DNA of 64,000 nucleotides from Gammaproteobacteria bacterium (GCA_021648145.1 JAKITI010000001.1:1-64000), one strand, 5' to 3'. Positions 37,916 to 48,535 are shown, counted from the stretch's first letter. The notes: generated by a model not told the origin, from the sequence alone. Translations and numbers: made by a program.

Positions 37916-39316
37916 TTAAAAAGGCAGTGATAAACGACTATCAAGTGACAACATGAGCGTTCTGAATTGGTTCTGTATTCGAGTTAAAGCGTGCTCTGTT
38001 TCCGCTTCAAAGCGTAATGTGAGTGACGACGTGGTATTGGATGCTCTGACTAATCCCCAGCCATCAGAAAAGTTGACTCTTAAACCATCAAGTGTGATGA
38101 GCTCGGCATCACCAAAATCGGCAACTTTTAATAAACGTGTCATGTATCGGTGTGGCATGCCTTCAGGCATTGGAATTTGAAACTCTGGGGTACAGATTGC
38201 ATTTGGAAGTGTTGCAAATATTTCGTTTGCAGATTGATCCACTGAAGATAATATTTCTAATAAACGTGCACCGGCGTAAAGGCCATCATCAAAGCCATAC
38301 CAGCGATCTTTGAAAAAAATATGTCCACTCATTTCACCAGCAATGGGCGCACGAACTTTTTTAAGTTGTGCTTTTATCATTGAATGGCCTGTACGGCACA
38401 TCAGTGGTTTTCCACCCGCATCTTCAATAAGCTTTTTTAAGTGGTGTGAACATTTAATGTCATACATCACTGTGCTGCCAGGGTGGCGTGATAAAATTTC
38501 TTTAGCAAACAACATTAATAGGCGGTCAGGCCAGATGATTTCTCCTGTTGCTGTAACCACACCAAGGCGGTCGCCATCACCATCAAATGCCAACCCTAAA
38601 TCAGCGTGGCCTGTTTTGACCGCATCAATAAGATCCGAGAGTGTTTCGGGTTGACTGGGGTTGGGATGGTGATTAGGAAAATTGCCATCGATAGTGCAAT
38701 GAAGTGCTTCAACTTCACAACCTAAATCTCGGTAAAGCTGCTGTGCAATTTTACCGGCCACGCCATTTCCAGCATCAACAACGATTTTTAAAGGGCGCTT
38801 GAGATTGATGTCAGAAGAGATACGCTTTATATAGTGATGTGAAATATCTGTTTCACTGCGACTGCCACTTCCAATGTGAAAATTTTCAGTTTCAATGCGT
38901 ATCCTCAGAAATTGAATGGCTTCACCTGACAGTGTTTCATCGGCCAGAACAATTTTAAATCCGTTGTATTCAGGTGGGTTATGACTGCCCGTGACCATAA
39001 CGGCTGAGCCTGTTTCAAGGTAGTAAGATGCAAAATAGACGACAGGTGTGGGAACCATGCCAATGTTGATGATATCACGACCCGTAGCCATGAGTCCGCG
39101 TATTAATGCATCCGTAAAATCAGACCCGGAAAGGCGACCATCACGACCCACGACAATGCGCTTTTGGCCGCGTGCGTGCGCTTCACTGCCAATGGCGCGA
39201 CCGATTGCATAGACACTTTCAACGTTCAGCGTTTGGTCTACAATGCCACGGATATCGTAGGCTTTAAAAATTTCAGGCGCAATTATTTGGTTTTTAGTGT
39301 TGGCCGGTGTGCCCAA
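37916..39316 (-). CDS. algC: Phosphomannomutase/phosphoglucomutase
   Basis: A roughly 466-residue alpha-D-phosphohexomutase interconverting mannose or glucose 6- and 1-phosphates for polysaccharide and LPS precursors. It has the N-terminal [13 protein letters not shown], the active serine loop [16 protein letters not shown], the metal site [11 protein letters not shown], the sugar-binding GEMSGHIFF and the phosphate-binding [14 protein letters not shown]. The start is uncertain. TTG at 39316 has GAGGAG 9 nt upstream and gives a family-length protein, while TTG at 39358 would overlap dut by 65 nt. The order coaBC-dut-algC-argB is common in gammaproteobacteria. Confidence 0.94.
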   Translation of the reverse strand: MGTPANTKNQIIAPEIFKAYDIRGIVDQTLNVESVYAIGRAIGSEAHARGQKRIVVGRDGRLSGSDFTDALIRGLMATGRDIINIGMVPTPVVYFASYYLETGSAVMVTGSHNPPEYNGFKIVLADETLSGEAIQFLRIRIETENFHIGSGSRSETDISHHYIKRISSDINLKRPLKIVVDAGNGVAGKIAQQLYRDLGCEVEALHCTIDGNFPNHHPNPSQPETLSDLIDAVKTGHADLGLAFDGDGDRLGVVTATGEIIWPDRLLMLFAKEILSRHPGSTVMYDIKCSHHLKKLIEDAGGKPLMCRTGHSMIKAQLKKVRAPIAGEMSGHIFFKDRWYGFDDGLYAGARLLEILSSVDQSANEIFATLPNAICTPEFQIPMPEGMPHRYMTRLLKVADFGDAELITLDGLRVNFSDGWGLVRASNTTSSLTLRFEAETEHALTRIQNQFRTLMLSLDSRLSLPF

Positions 39317-39749
39317 ATCCACCTTCTCCTCGATGACTGTTATCAAATTCTTCGACAATTTTAAAATTTGCTTGAATCACAGGGATGATCACCATTTGAG
39401 CAATGCGCTCCCCTACATTTATTGTGAAGGATTTTTGGCTACGATTCCAGATGGATACAAAAAGTTGCCCTTGATAATCGGAGTCAATCAGCCCAGTGAG
39501 GTTGCCCAATACAATACCGTGTTTATGCCCTAAACCGGAGCGAGGCAGTAAGACAGCCGCTAAACCTGTATCAGCGATATGAATCGAAATCCCTGTGGGA
39601 ATCAGTTGGGTTTCATCTGGTTTGATTATTTTTGGCTGATCAATACAGGCACGCAGATCCATGCCGGCCGAGCCATCAGTGGCGTATTCTGGAAGTGGAA
39701 TCTCTTTTCCTAAACGTGGGTCAAGAATTTTTAACTCTATGCTGTGCAT
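39294..39749 (-). CDS. dut: Deoxyuridine 5'-triphosphate nucleotidohydrolase
   Basis: A 151-residue homotrimeric dUTPase that converts dUTP to dUMP and pyrophosphate, keeping uracil out of DNA and supplying dTMP synthesis. All five motifs are seen: [43 protein letters not shown] and the C-terminal [10 protein letters not shown] that closes over the active site. The ATG at 39749 gives the normal length; the frame is open to 39764. It overlaps the coaBC 3' end by 29 nt and the algC start region. Confidence 0.97.
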   Translation of the reverse strand: MHSIELKILDPRLGKEIPLPEYATDGSAGMDLRACIDQPKIIKPDETQLIPTGISIHIADTGLAAVLLPRSGLGHKHGIVLGNLTGLIDSDYQGQLFVSIWNRSQKSFTINVGERIAQMVIIPVIQANFKIVEEFDNSHRGEGGFGHTGQH

Positions 39750-40935
39750 GGTATTTCTCTGCAATAAATGAAATCAGGGATTGAGCTAATTGTAGTTTTG
39801 GTGCCTGGGGAAGATCAAGTTGACCTGCTTGCCAATAAAGTCTCAAGGCATTATGGTCACTTTCAAAGCCACTATTTTCTCGGTTAATCCAGTTAGCTGC
39901 GATAATATCCAGTTTTTTATTTTTTAACTTGTCTTGTGCGTATTTCTCCAAATGACTAGATTCAGCCGCAAAGCCAACACAGAAAGGGCGCGAGTCTGAT
40001 TCAGATACGGCAGCCAGAATATCAGTTGTCTGCTCAAGTTCAATCGTTTTGAGTGGTGAACTCAACTTCTTAATTTTTTGTGTTTCGTAATGTTTAGGGG
40101 TGAAATCTGCTACGGCAGCTGCCGCAATGAAAATATCGCAACCATCAACTTGAGACATGACGGCATCATACATCTGCGCTGCGCTGCGAACATTGATGCA
40201 CTCGACTTTTTCAGGAGGTAGCAGGGAAGTGGGGCCACTAATCAGGGTGACTTCAGCTCCAGCATTTTTTGCAGCAGTTGCGACAGCGTAGCCCATTTTT
40301 CCTGAACTACGATTACCGATAAAACGGACTGGATCAATATCCTCAAAGGTTGGCCCAGCAGTCACAAGAATTTTCACTCCTTGCATTGAGCCTGACTCAA
40401 ATAAATGGCTGAGTTTTTCTACAAGCGCAGTGGGTTCCAGCATTCTGCCTAAGCCCTCTTCTCCGCAGGCTTGTGAGCCTTGGCCGGGGCCGTAGATCAA
40501 AATATTGCGTTGACCTAATGTTTGAATATTATGTTGGGTTGCGGGATTGATCCACATTTGCTGATTCATTGCCGGTGCGACAGCGATCGGCGCACTCGTC
40601 GCCAAGGCCAATGTAGATAGTAAGTCATCCGCCAGACCATACGTTAGTTTGGCCAGAAAATTAGCACTGGCGGGGGCGACTAATACAGCATCAGCCCAGC
40701 GAGCCAACTCAATATGTCCCATAGCCGCTTCACTGATCGAGTCGAGCAACTGGGTATGTACACGATTTCCCGAAAGTGCTTGAAAGGTAAGGGGAGTCAC
40801 AAACTGGGTGGCGGCGAGTGTCATAACGACGCGTACTTCTGCGCCCGCATCTTTAAGGCGGCGGACTAAATCTGCACTTTTGTAAGCCGCAATACCGCCA
40901 GTGACCCCCAGCAAGATATGTTTGTCTTTCAGCAT
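39721..40935 (-). CDS. coaBC: Bifunctional phosphopantothenoylcysteine decarboxylase / phosphopantothenate-cysteine ligase
   Basis: A 404-residue enzyme performing two steps of coenzyme A synthesis. The N-terminal flavoprotein domain (CoaC, about 1-190) has [41 protein letters not shown] and PAMNQQMW, with the catalytic cysteine region [11 protein letters not shown]. The C-terminal ligase (CoaB, about 190-400) has [37 protein letters not shown] and [13 protein letters not shown]. Its ATG is immediately next to the fabI stop, so the two genes are co-transcribed. Confidence 0.97.
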   Translation of the reverse strand: MLKDKHILLGVTGGIAAYKSADLVRRLKDAGAEVRVVMTLAATQFVTPLTFQALSGNRVHTQLLDSISEAAMGHIELARWADAVLVAPASANFLAKLTYGLADDLLSTLALATSAPIAVAPAMNQQMWINPATQHNIQTLGQRNILIYGPGQGSQACGEEGLGRMLEPTALVEKLSHLFESGSMQGVKILVTAGPTFEDIDPVRFIGNRSSGKMGYAVATAAKNAGAEVTLISGPTSLLPPEKVECINVRSAAQMYDAVMSQVDGCDIFIAAAAVADFTPKHYETQKIKKLSSPLKTIELEQTTDILAAVSESDSRPFCVGFAAESSHLEKYAQDKLKNKKLDIIAANWINRENSGFESDHNALRLYWQAGQLDLPQAPKLQLAQSLISFIAEKYHAQHRVKNS

Positions 40936-41721
40936 TTACCCTAAAGGTGCCATGCCTGTGCTACGAAAACCTGCGTCTACATAAATCACTTCGCCGGTAA
41001 TTCCTGAGGCGAGGTCAGAGCAGAGAAAGGCGGCACTTTTACCTACATCTTCAATTGTCACGTTACGACGCATGGGTGATGTATTTTCAAAAGTTTCCAA
41101 CATTTTTCTAAAATTACCAATTCCTGCGGCGGCCAGTGTTTTAATGGGTCCAGCAGAAACGGCGTTGACTCGAATGCCTTCAGGGCCGAGCGACTGAGCC
41201 ATGTAACGCACGTTGGCTTCCAGGCTGGCTTTAGCTAATCCCATAACATTGTAGTTTGGAATGCTACGTTCAGCGCCCAGATAGCTCATGGTGACGAGCG
41301 CTGCATTGCGGCCTTGCATCATTTTACGCCCCGCTTTGGCGAGTGCTGCAAAACTGTAAGAGCTGATTTCATGAGCGATATTGAAGTTTTCACGGGTGAC
41401 TGCATCCAGATAGTCGCCCTCCAGTGCTTCGCGTGGTGCAAATGCAACAGAATGTACGATGCCGTCTAGTCCATCCCAAGATTGACCAAGTTGTTCAAAA
41501 ACTGCAGCAATCTCTTCATCACTGCTCACATCACAAGGGAGGATGATTTCTGAGCCACATTGACTCGCCATTTTTTCAACACGCCCTTTAAGTTTGTCGT
41601 TTTGATAAGTGAGTGCGAGATTTGCACCTGCTTTGTGCATCGCATCAGCAACACCCCAGGCAATAGAGCGAGTGCTCGCCAAACCTACGATTAAAATGTT
41701 CTTACCTTCCATAAAACCCAT
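40936..41721 (-). CDS. fabI: Enoyl-[acyl-carrier-protein] reductase (NADH)
   Basis: A 261-residue short-chain dehydrogenase that completes each elongation cycle of fatty acid synthesis. It has the FabI-type cofactor motif [17 protein letters not shown], the catalytic Tyr-x6-Lys in [33 protein letters not shown] and the ending [10 protein letters not shown]. The ATG at 41721 gives [13 protein letters not shown], the normal family start; the frame is open to 41742. AAAGG lies upstream. This is the triclosan/isoniazid target family. It sits directly upstream of coaBC. Confidence 0.97.
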   Translation of the reverse strand: MGFMEGKNILIVGLASTRSIAWGVADAMHKAGANLALTYQNDKLKGRVEKMASQCGSEIILPCDVSSDEEIAAVFEQLGQSWDGLDGIVHSVAFAPREALEGDYLDAVTRENFNIAHEISSYSFAALAKAGRKMMQGRNAALVTMSYLGAERSIPNYNVMGLAKASLEANVRYMAQSLGPEGIRVNAVSAGPIKTLAAAGIGNFRKMLETFENTSPMRRNVTIEDVGKSAAFLCSDLASGITGEVIYVDAGFRSTGMAPLG

Positions 41722-41768
41722 GTTTAAAAATACCTTTGTCAACTATTGGAATGTTTTACAAGTATAAG

Positions 41769-42362
41769 TTATTTCGCTCTTGTTTTTAAAATAAAAATTC
41801 CAGCAATCAATCCTGCGACCGCACCATACAAATGAGAATTAACAATAACGCGTCCCCCCGCAAATGATTCAGAGCCAGGAAGTGGGCCGTACCATTGCTC
41901 CCAGAAAAGTTTGGCAATAATTGCGATGAGTAATAGATACTCTAATTTATAACCCTGAGCAAGGTTAGCAAAAATACCTGCAATAAAAAGCCCATGTAAC
42001 ATACCGGACAGCCCGACATACCAGCCGGTCATCGGTGAAAACAGCAGGATACCGATAGTAACAAACAGTGAGCTTACCAGTGCAATTACAGCCCATGTGA
42101 GTGTGCTTAATGCTTTGCCGAATAACATCCAGATGAGTATTAAACTTGCTAGGTTCATCAGTAAATGAGACCACCCTAAATGAGCCAAATTTCCGGTTAT
42201 AAGTCGCCATAGTTCACCCGATAAAATAGCTTCACGGTCATAACGCATGGGTATAATTAATGTGTCTCCTGCAATTCCAATACATAACGCGGGTAGAATC
42301 AGAATTAATGGAATGGCGTGTTGTTTGCAGAACTGAATGACTTTTTGGAGCTTGTTCAACAA
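41769..42362 (-). CDS. Rhomboid-family intramembrane serine protease, rhombosortase-like
   Basis: A 197-residue membrane protein with about six helices. The catalytic serine is in WYVGLSGMLHGLF (GxSG) and the catalytic histidine in VNSHLYGAVAGL. The N-terminal part has RYDREAILSGELWRLITGNLAHLGWSHLLMN. This compact form, with ELWRLITG..HLGWSH, is that of rhombosortase (RrtA), which cleaves proteins bearing GlyGly-CTERM tails. No GlyGly-CTERM substrate is seen in the window. The start overlaps the glnD end by 7 nt, so the two may be co-transcribed. Confidence 0.85.
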   Translation of the reverse strand: MLNKLQKVIQFCKQHAIPLILILPALCIGIAGDTLIIPMRYDREAILSGELWRLITGNLAHLGWSHLLMNLASLILIWMLFGKALSTLTWAVIALVSSLFVTIGILLFSPMTGWYVGLSGMLHGLFIAGIFANLAQGYKLEYLLLIAIIAKLFWEQWYGPLPGSESFAGGRVIVNSHLYGAVAGLIAGIFILKTRAK

Positions 42363-44989
42363 CTGTCTTTACCTAAATATTTGCAGAGTGTTTCGCGTAA
42401 TTGGTCGAATTGATATTGGTGATTGAGTGGCTGGTTATTTGAATCGGTAATGTAAAACAGATCTTCTACATGTGAGCCAAAAGTCGCAATCTTGGCATTT
42501 TTCAAACGAGTCTGGCAAGCGAGTAAAGCCTGTCCGACTTTAGAAAGCAAGCCCGGCTGGTCTGTGCAGTGCACTTCCAGAATCGTGCGCTGGTTTTTTT
42601 CATCTTGTGAAAACAGAATATCAACTTTTCCTATGAACAATTTTTGATGACGTGTCCAGTTTTTATCATCATTCAGTAAATCAAGATTGGGTGGAGAGAT
42701 ATGTTGATGAAGCAGGTCAATAATTTTTTGTTCACGAGCTTTATCATGGATGGCTTCACCACTGCTCTCTAAAACGATATAACTATCGAGGGTGTAGCCA
42801 TCGTCGGTGGTCATAATGCGTGCATCGGCAATAGAGAGACAGAGCCGGTCTAACAGCTTGGTGGTGACTGTGAAAATACCATCTTGATCTTTTGCGTAGA
42901 CAAAAATAGCAGTACCCCCTTGTTTAACATCTTTTCTGACTAAAATAAGAGGTAACTCTTTTTGTGTCAGTTTTGATACCGCAATTGTATGCCATGCAAT
43001 TTCATCGGCAGTATGAGAAATAAAATAGTCATTTCCCCAATTGCTCCAAAGCTTTTCTGTTGTTGATGAGTCAGGTGTGAATTTTTCAAGAATTTCCAGA
43101 GTTTTAGATTGAATGCTGTCTATGTGAGCAGCTTGGTTGATCTGCTTTTTCAAACCTTGTTGTAATTTATCACGTGTTGATTCATAAAGCCGACTGAGCA
43201 AAGCATTTTTCCAATCCGTGTAGAGGGCGGGATTAGTGCCGCGTATGTCTGCAACGGTGAGTAAATAGAGGTAATCCAGATGAGTTTGGTCGCTGATACG
43301 GATTGCAAATTGATGGATGACATAAGGGTCATTAATGTCTTTGCGGTGTACGATGGATGACATGAGTAAATGGTTGCGTACCAGCCAAGCTACCAGTCGG
43401 CTATCATATTCGCTTAACTGGTGGTGCATACAAAACTCAAATGCATCTTTTTCACCCAGTTCGGCATGATTTCCGCCACGCCCTTTAGCGATATCGTGAA
43501 ACAGTCCTGCAAGATAAAGCAGCTCTAGCTTTGGCAAGGTTTGGTGAATTTCACTGCACCTTGGGTATTCTTTGAAAAACTCAGGCACGGCAAAGCGGCG
43601 TAAATTTCTCACAACCATTAAGATGTGTTCATCAACAGTATATATATGAAACAGGTCAAACTGCATTAAGCCCACGAGTTTCTTGAAAGCGGGAATATAT
43701 GCGGCAAGAATACCGTAGCGATTCATTCTGCGAAGTTGTGCCACAATGCCGGTGGGTTGCCGTAATATTTCCATGAAAATAGTATGGCAGCGAGAGTCGT
43801 GACGAAATTTTTCATCAATCAGGTAGCAGTGATCACGTAACAGGCGAATAGTTTGTGCGCGAATACCTTTGATATCAGGATTTTGCTGGAGCAGTAAAAA
43901 AATTTCAAGTAAAGCGAAATGGTAGTTCTGGAAGACTTGATCATTCGTGACTTCAATGTAGTGATTTCTGATTTGAAAGCGTCTGTTTATAGGGGTTATT
44001 TCTACAGCTTCTTTTTTATGAATAATCGCTTCCTGAAATAGTTGCAGTAGCATCTCATTCAAACGGCTCACTTCAGTAATTGAGGAGTAGTAGTCTTTCA
44101 TGAACAGTTCAACAGCAAGATGATTGCCATCATCTTGATAGCCAAATTGCTTCGCCAACTCTTGCTGGAGGTCAAAACGCAGTTGCTCTTCTCTACGTTT
44201 TGAGATTATGTGCAAGCCAAAACGAACTTTCCACAGGAAGTTCTGACATGACATTAATGTGTTATATTCTGACTCAGAAAGAAAATGGTGATTGACTAGG
44301 CTATGGAGTGTGTTGGCATGGAAATGGCGTTTAGCCACCCAGCCGATCATCTGAATATCACGTAACCCGCCAGGGCCGCCTTTTACGTTAGGCTCCAGAT
44401 TGTAAAAAGCAACATTATAACGTTGATAACGATTGATTTGTTCTTGCCATTTTGCTTCAAAAAATTGATCACTGGGCCAGATTTTTTCAGGGCTTGTTTG
44501 ATTTTCCAGTTGATGAAGTAGTGATTTTTGGCCTTCAAGAAGCCGTGATTCCATCAGGTTTGTTGCGACCGTAATATCTTTTTTTGCCTCTGATACACAT
44601 TCAGAAAGTGAGCGAACACTTTGTCCAACTTCCAGTCCAATATCCCATAAAAAAGTCAGGAACTGTTCAATCTGTGTTTGATGGTCAGAGTGATTTTCTG
44701 TTTCAAGTAAAATGAGCAGGTCAATATCAGAAGCGGGGTGAAGTTCTGCGCGGCCATATCCACCCACAGCAATAAGAGCAATATCAGTTTTTTCAGGAAA
44801 AAAATTGAGCCATATTTTTCTGAGTATTTTGTCAATGACAGCGGCACGTTGGTGCACTAAATCTGCAACAATTTTGCCATTATAAAAATCTTGCCGAATA
44901 CTTTCCTGAGCTGATTTTAAAATATCTCGGTATTGTTTTATCGAAATATCGGCTTGTGTCAGTATATTATCTAGTGAGTGGTTGAGCAT
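42356..44989 (-). CDS. glnD: Bifunctional PII uridylyltransferase / uridylyl-removing enzyme
   Basis: An 877-residue nitrogen sensor that uridylylates PII proteins when glutamine is low and removes UMP when it is high. The nucleotidyltransferase motif is GGYGRAELHPASDIDLLIL near the N terminus. The HD hydrolase motif is LFHDIAKGRGGNHAELG in the middle. Two ACT domains close the protein (the last contains EVHCTDQPGLLSKVGQALL) and bind glutamine. The ATG at 44989 (LNHSLDNIL) is preferred to a TTG at 45022, which would overlap map. The map-glnD order is conserved in gammaproteobacteria. Confidence 0.97.
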   Translation of the reverse strand: MLNHSLDNILTQADISIKQYRDILKSAQESIRQDFYNGKIVADLVHQRAAVIDKILRKIWLNFFPEKTDIALIAVGGYGRAELHPASDIDLLILLETENHSDHQTQIEQFLTFLWDIGLEVGQSVRSLSECVSEAKKDITVATNLMESRLLEGQKSLLHQLENQTSPEKIWPSDQFFEAKWQEQINRYQRYNVAFYNLEPNVKGGPGGLRDIQMIGWVAKRHFHANTLHSLVNHHFLSESEYNTLMSCQNFLWKVRFGLHIISKRREEQLRFDLQQELAKQFGYQDDGNHLAVELFMKDYYSSITEVSRLNEMLLQLFQEAIIHKKEAVEITPINRRFQIRNHYIEVTNDQVFQNYHFALLEIFLLLQQNPDIKGIRAQTIRLLRDHCYLIDEKFRHDSRCHTIFMEILRQPTGIVAQLRRMNRYGILAAYIPAFKKLVGLMQFDLFHIYTVDEHILMVVRNLRRFAVPEFFKEYPRCSEIHQTLPKLELLYLAGLFHDIAKGRGGNHAELGEKDAFEFCMHHQLSEYDSRLVAWLVRNHLLMSSIVHRKDINDPYVIHQFAIRISDQTHLDYLYLLTVADIRGTNPALYTDWKNALLSRLYESTRDKLQQGLKKQINQAAHIDSIQSKTLEILEKFTPDSSTTEKLWSNWGNDYFISHTADEIAWHTIAVSKLTQKELPLILVRKDVKQGGTAIFVYAKDQDGIFTVTTKLLDRLCLSIADARIMTTDDGYTLDSYIVLESSGEAIHDKAREQKIIDLLHQHISPPNLDLLNDDKNWTRHQKLFIGKVDILFSQDEKNQRTILEVHCTDQPGLLSKVGQALLACQTRLKNAKIATFGSHVEDLFYITDSNNQPLNHQYQFDQLRETLCKYLGKDSC

Positions 44990-45002
44990 AAGATTTTCGG
45001 TA

Positions 45003-45770
45003 CTACAACTCTTCGCCAGCACGTAAAGTCAGTACTTCACAGCCTGTGTCTGTTATGAGCAAAGTGTGCTCCCATTGCGCGGAAAGGCTGCGATCTTTAG
45101 TCACGACAGTCCATTGATCAGGCAAAACTTTTACATGCCGTTTACCTGCATTGATCATGGGTTCAATGGTAAATGTTGTCCCAGCTTCCAGTGTCAGGCT
45201 TGTTTTGGGTCTTCCGTAATGTAATACCTGTGGTTCTTCATGGAATTTTTTACCAATACCATGGCCGCAATACTCTTGAACCACTGAAAAGTTATGCTTT
45301 TCTGCATGTTGTTGAATAATATGGCCGATGTCACCGAGTTGTACGCCAGGTTTTACAATTGAAATTGCTTTATACAGACATTCACGGCTTATATCAGATA
45401 AACGTTGAGCCAAGATTAAGGGTTTTCCAACAAAGAACATCATGCTTGTATCTCCATGATAACCATTTTTAATCACAGTAATGTCAATATTAATCATATC
45501 ACCATTTTTGAGAGTTTTGTTCCCTGGAATACCGTGACAAACTTGGTGATTAACTGATGTACAAATCGACTTTGGAAAGCCTAAATAGTTGAGTGGGGCA
45601 GGGGTCGATTTTTGCTCATTAACCATGTAATCATGACAAATGGTATTTAATTCATCGGTCGTAATTCCTGGTTTTATGTAGGGAGCGATCATTTCCAGAA
45701 CCTCTGCGGCAAGCCGACCTGCAACCCGCATTTTTTTAATCTCTTCCGCTGTTTTAATTACAACACTCAT
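45003..45770 (-). CDS. map: Type I methionine aminopeptidase
   Basis: A 255-residue metalloprotease that removes the initiator methionine from new proteins. The pita-bread fold residues are visible: VNHQVCHGIPGNKTLKNGDMINIDITV with the first metal Asp, GYHGDTSMMF with the second, CGHGIGKKFHEEPQVLHYG with the metal His, FTIEPMIN (Glu) and SAQWEHTLLIT (Glu). It is 13 nt upstream of the glnD ATG. It is an essential housekeeping enzyme and nothing unusual is seen. Confidence 0.97.
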   Translation of the reverse strand: MSVVIKTAEEIKKMRVAGRLAAEVLEMIAPYIKPGITTDELNTICHDYMVNEQKSTPAPLNYLGFPKSICTSVNHQVCHGIPGNKTLKNGDMINIDITVIKNGYHGDTSMMFFVGKPLILAQRLSDISRECLYKAISIVKPGVQLGDIGHIIQQHAEKHNFSVVQEYCGHGIGKKFHEEPQVLHYGRPKTSLTLEAGTTFTIEPMINAGKRHVKVLPDQWTVVTKDRSLSAQWEHTLLITDTGCEVLTLRAGEEL

Positions 45771-45813
45771 TTTTAAAATACTCAGATTATGGCGTTGCTG
45801 AGTATACTTGAAT

Positions 45814-46950
45814 TTATATCACAATCAATTCAGCTCTGAGTGCGCCTGCTTCTTTTAATGCTTCTAAAATAGCGACTAAATCTCCCGGAGCCGCGCCGAC
45901 CTGATTGACAGCACGCACAATTTCACTTAAGGAAACGCCTGGGTTAAAGAGGAACATTTTGTTGTCACCCTGGTTTATATTGATATCAGATTCAGGGGTT
46001 GTGACTGTCGTGCCTCCACCAAAAGGTGCGCCAGGCTGGCTGGTTTGAGGTGATTCAGTAATCGTAACGGTTAAACTTCCATGGCTGACCGCAGCGGATA
46101 AAACACGCACATGCCGACCGATCACGACAGTACCTGTTCTTGAGTTAATGATCACTTTGGCTGCTTTTTCACCAGGTTCAAATGTCAGGTTTTCCAGCAT
46201 GGATATATAGCTGACACGTTGACCGCGATCACTGGGAGCGCTGACTCTAATTGATGTGCCATCTATAGGTTGTGCAATGCCGTTTCCAATTGCGGTATTA
46301 ATTGTGTCAGCAAGTCGCTTGGCTGTGGTGAAGTCAGGCGTGTGTAAATTAATCATTATTGAGTCCTCATCGCCCAAAGTTGTAGGCGCAGACTTTTCTA
46401 CGGTTGCGCCATTGGGGATTCGCCCAACACTCGGGACGTTAACGGTGACCTTTGACCCATCATTACCGGCAATACCAAAGCCACCTACGATTAAGTTACC
46501 TTGTGCGAGCGCATAAACCTGGCCATTTGCACCTTTAAGTGGGCTCATGAGTAAACTGCCACCGCGTAAACTTTTAGCATTACCCAGTGAAGAAACGGTA
46601 ATATCTATTTTTTGACCCGTTTTGGCAAAAGGGGGGAGGTCGGCATGAATTGTGACAGCGGCTACATTTTTAGGTTGTGGATTTGTGTTCGGGGGCAGAG
46701 TAATACCAAACTGTGTCAACATACTTTTCAGGCTCTGTACTGTAAAAGGAACCTGACTGGTTTGGTCACCCGTCCCATCAAGCCCAACCACCAAACCATA
46801 ACCCACCAGTTGATTGCTTCGAACGCCATGAATACTGGCCAGGTCCTTGATGCGCTCAGCATAAGCCGTGCTGTATGACGATAATATTAATAAAATAAGT
46901 AGACCAATGAAGCGTTTATTTTTCCCTGTTTTTTTATTTTTTCTATCCAT
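45814..46950 (-). CDS. flgI: Flagellar P-ring protein FlgI
   Basis: A 378-residue periplasmic protein that forms the P ring around the flagellar rod in the peptidoglycan layer. A basic N terminus and signal peptide ([16 protein letters not shown]) precede the mature start [32 protein letters not shown], a family hallmark. The C terminus ([37 protein letters not shown]) is complete, so the gene is intact. It is unusual in standing alone: flgI normally lies between flgH and flgJ, but here its neighbours are map and a pentapeptide-repeat gene. The upstream region has GCCGATAC on the minus strand (47001-46994), a partial sigma-28 -10 match. Confidence 0.95.
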   Translation of the reverse strand: MDRKNKKTGKNKRFIGLLILLILSSYSTAYAERIKDLASIHGVRSNQLVGYGLVVGLDGTGDQTSQVPFTVQSLKSMLTQFGITLPPNTNPQPKNVAAVTIHADLPPFAKTGQKIDITVSSLGNAKSLRGGSLLMSPLKGANGQVYALAQGNLIVGGFGIAGNDGSKVTVNVPSVGRIPNGATVEKSAPTTLGDEDSIMINLHTPDFTTAKRLADTINTAIGNGIAQPIDGTSIRVSAPSDRGQRVSYISMLENLTFEPGEKAAKVIINSRTGTVVIGRHVRVLSAAVSHGSLTVTITESPQTSQPGAPFGGGTTVTTPESDININQGDNKMFLFNPGVSLSEIVRAVNQVGAAPGDLVAILEALKEAGALRAELIVI

Positions 46951-47034
46951 AAATCACATTTGAAATCATTAGTTTAATGAGTTGTAATGATAGGTATCGG
47001 CGGCTCATGCTAGATTTGGAGGGTTTTTATATAT

Positions 47035-47937
47035 TCAGGGCGTTTTGATAAGACACTGGCCAATAGAGCCTGCAAGACAAGTGTGACCATCTATCCAGAT
47101 GGTATGGCTTAAATTGGCTTTATTTAGATTGGCACCCGTCAGTATTGCACTTTTCAGGTTGCTGTATGAAAGATCCGCCTCTTGAAGGTCACTGTTTCTC
47201 AGGTTTGCTCCGTGTAACTGGCTTCCGATAAGCTTTGAATTACGAAGTATTGAACCACTAAGATTCGCTGATTTTAGTGTTGCATAACTCAAGTTACTGT
47301 TTGATAACTGACTCTCCTGTAAATTGGCATTTGAGAGGTTGATATTAGATAAATTACTGTTACTAAGGTCTGAGTGTTGTAGGTTTGCACCCGATTTTTG
47401 GCAATAATTCCAGTTAATACCAGGCTCTGGTGGCGCATTGCAATTTATCATTGCAACATCCTGAGAGGAGGGGGTGTAAAACAGTTGCATCATAATGAGT
47501 CCTGCGACCAAAAGCAGTGATATGACTGTAACCCGCTGGATAGAAATTGAGTGGAATATTAGTTTGGATCTACTTTGGTAGTGTGTTCGATAATCCAGAG
47601 CAGAGCTTGTCTCTTCAATACGCCTATCTTGTTTTGCTCTATTTGCATAGGCTGATTTTTTTTCAGGGTTTTCATTTTTTCGGCGATCTTTTTGTATGCG
47701 TTCATCAGTCCAGCGCTGGGTGGCCGCTATCCGTTCTGGCTGATCATCCGGAAATGATTCCGGTTGCAATATTTTAATATCAAGAGCTGGGAGCCACTCT
47801 TTACGATCTGAGCTGAGTTTATCATTTTTATGAATACGGCCAAGAAGAATATGCCGAGAAATCAGACCCGCAGGAAATGGGCCACTGATCTGATTGTCGC
47901 GTTTTAGGTACCAAAGTTGTGCATGTTTTACAGTCAT
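47035..47937 (-). CDS. GYF_2-domain membrane protein with pentapeptide repeats
   Basis: A 300-residue protein in three parts. Residues about 5-60 resemble a GYF_2 (DUF4339) domain: WYLKRDNQISGPFPAGLISRHILLGRI...WLPALD. A basic, polar linker (about 65-130) follows, then one membrane helix (about 135-155, VISLLLVAGLIMMQLF). The C-terminal half (about 180-290) is pentapeptide repeats of the A(D/N)LXX type (NLSNINLSNANLQESQLSNSNL and more), which form a right-handed beta helix. The N terminus would be cytoplasmic and the repeats periplasmic. Function unknown. It is upstream of flgI on the same strand with an 84-bp gap. Confidence 0.8.
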   Translation of the reverse strand: MTVKHAQLWYLKRDNQISGPFPAGLISRHILLGRIHKNDKLSSDRKEWLPALDIKILQPESFPDDQPERIAATQRWTDERIQKDRRKNENPEKKSAYANRAKQDRRIEETSSALDYRTHYQSRSKLIFHSISIQRVTVISLLLVAGLIMMQLFYTPSSQDVAMINCNAPPEPGINWNYCQKSGANLQHSDLSNSNLSNINLSNANLQESQLSNSNLSYATLKSANLSGSILRNSKLIGSQLHGANLRNSDLQEADLSYSNLKSAILTGANLNKANLSHTIWIDGHTCLAGSIGQCLIKTP

Positions 47938-47977
47938 GCTTATTAGTTTTAACCTAGAAAATCGAATAACTCTGGGG

Positions 47978-48442
47978 TTAAAACATTGCCTGAATAATTT
48001 GATCTTCCATTTCGATACGATCAGTCATCCGCACGCCTAAATCTGATAAATCTTTCTCAAGTGTTGTCAGGTCATTAGCCTGACCTTCATATTTATCATT
48101 AAACGCTAATATATTCTGGGTAATAGCAACAATACGTGGGTAAAAGTGATTGGCAATATCCAGAATGGATTGGCGGCGTTCACTTTTTTCATCTATATAT
48201 TTGTATAAACGAAAGTGTGTGTCGGCTGTATAGTCAATGAGTGACTGACAAAAAAGTTCAAGTAATTTGGATGATTTTTCAATATTTGAAAATGGGTGCA
48301 TTGACGCGAGGTCACTATAAAGTGACAACATTTTTGTTCGTTCTCTGACCATATCATTGATAAGGTGTCGAGAGTGGTCGCGGCGGTCTACTGTTTTATT
48401 TTGAGATGACATTGTTTTCACTATACTTGTTAGTTGATCCAT
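47978..48442 (-). CDS. rsd: Rsd/AlgQ family sigma-70 regulator
   Basis: A 154-residue protein matching the Rsd/AlgQ family, which binds region 4 of the housekeeping sigma factor and shifts RNA polymerase towards alternative sigma factors. The diagnostic stretch is LLELFCQSLIDYTADTHFRLYKYI, after INDMVRERTKMLSLYSDLAS. It is all helical, as expected. The first ATG (48442) is used; a second in-frame ATG ten codons later is possible. It is transcribed away from tRNA-Asn. It could matter for the sigma-28 promoters in the neighbouring chemosensory block, but that is inference. Confidence 0.82.
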   Translation of the reverse strand: MDQLTSIVKTMSSQNKTVDRRDHSRHLINDMVRERTKMLSLYSDLASMHPFSNIEKSSKLLELFCQSLIDYTADTHFRLYKYIDEKSERRQSILDIANHFYPRIVAITQNILAFNDKYEGQANDLTTLEKDLSDLGVRMTDRIEMEDQIIQAMF

Positions 48443-48535
48443 GTGTGTAAAACTTCCCTGAAGCTGATATAAAACGATATGTCGTCAGCCTTGTCAACAA
48501 GATTTAATCGTTGCGAATATTTTTTACTTTATCTG

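Noticed and set aside
41767-41781. Ordinary GlpG-type rhomboid
   Set aside because: The compact form and the RYDREAILSGELWRL..HLGWSH segment fit rhombosortase better than GlpG, though no GlyGly-CTERM substrate is in view.
45022-45022. TTG start at 45022 for glnD
   Set aside because: It would overlap map by 20 nt and adds residues unlike the family; ATG at 44989 is better.
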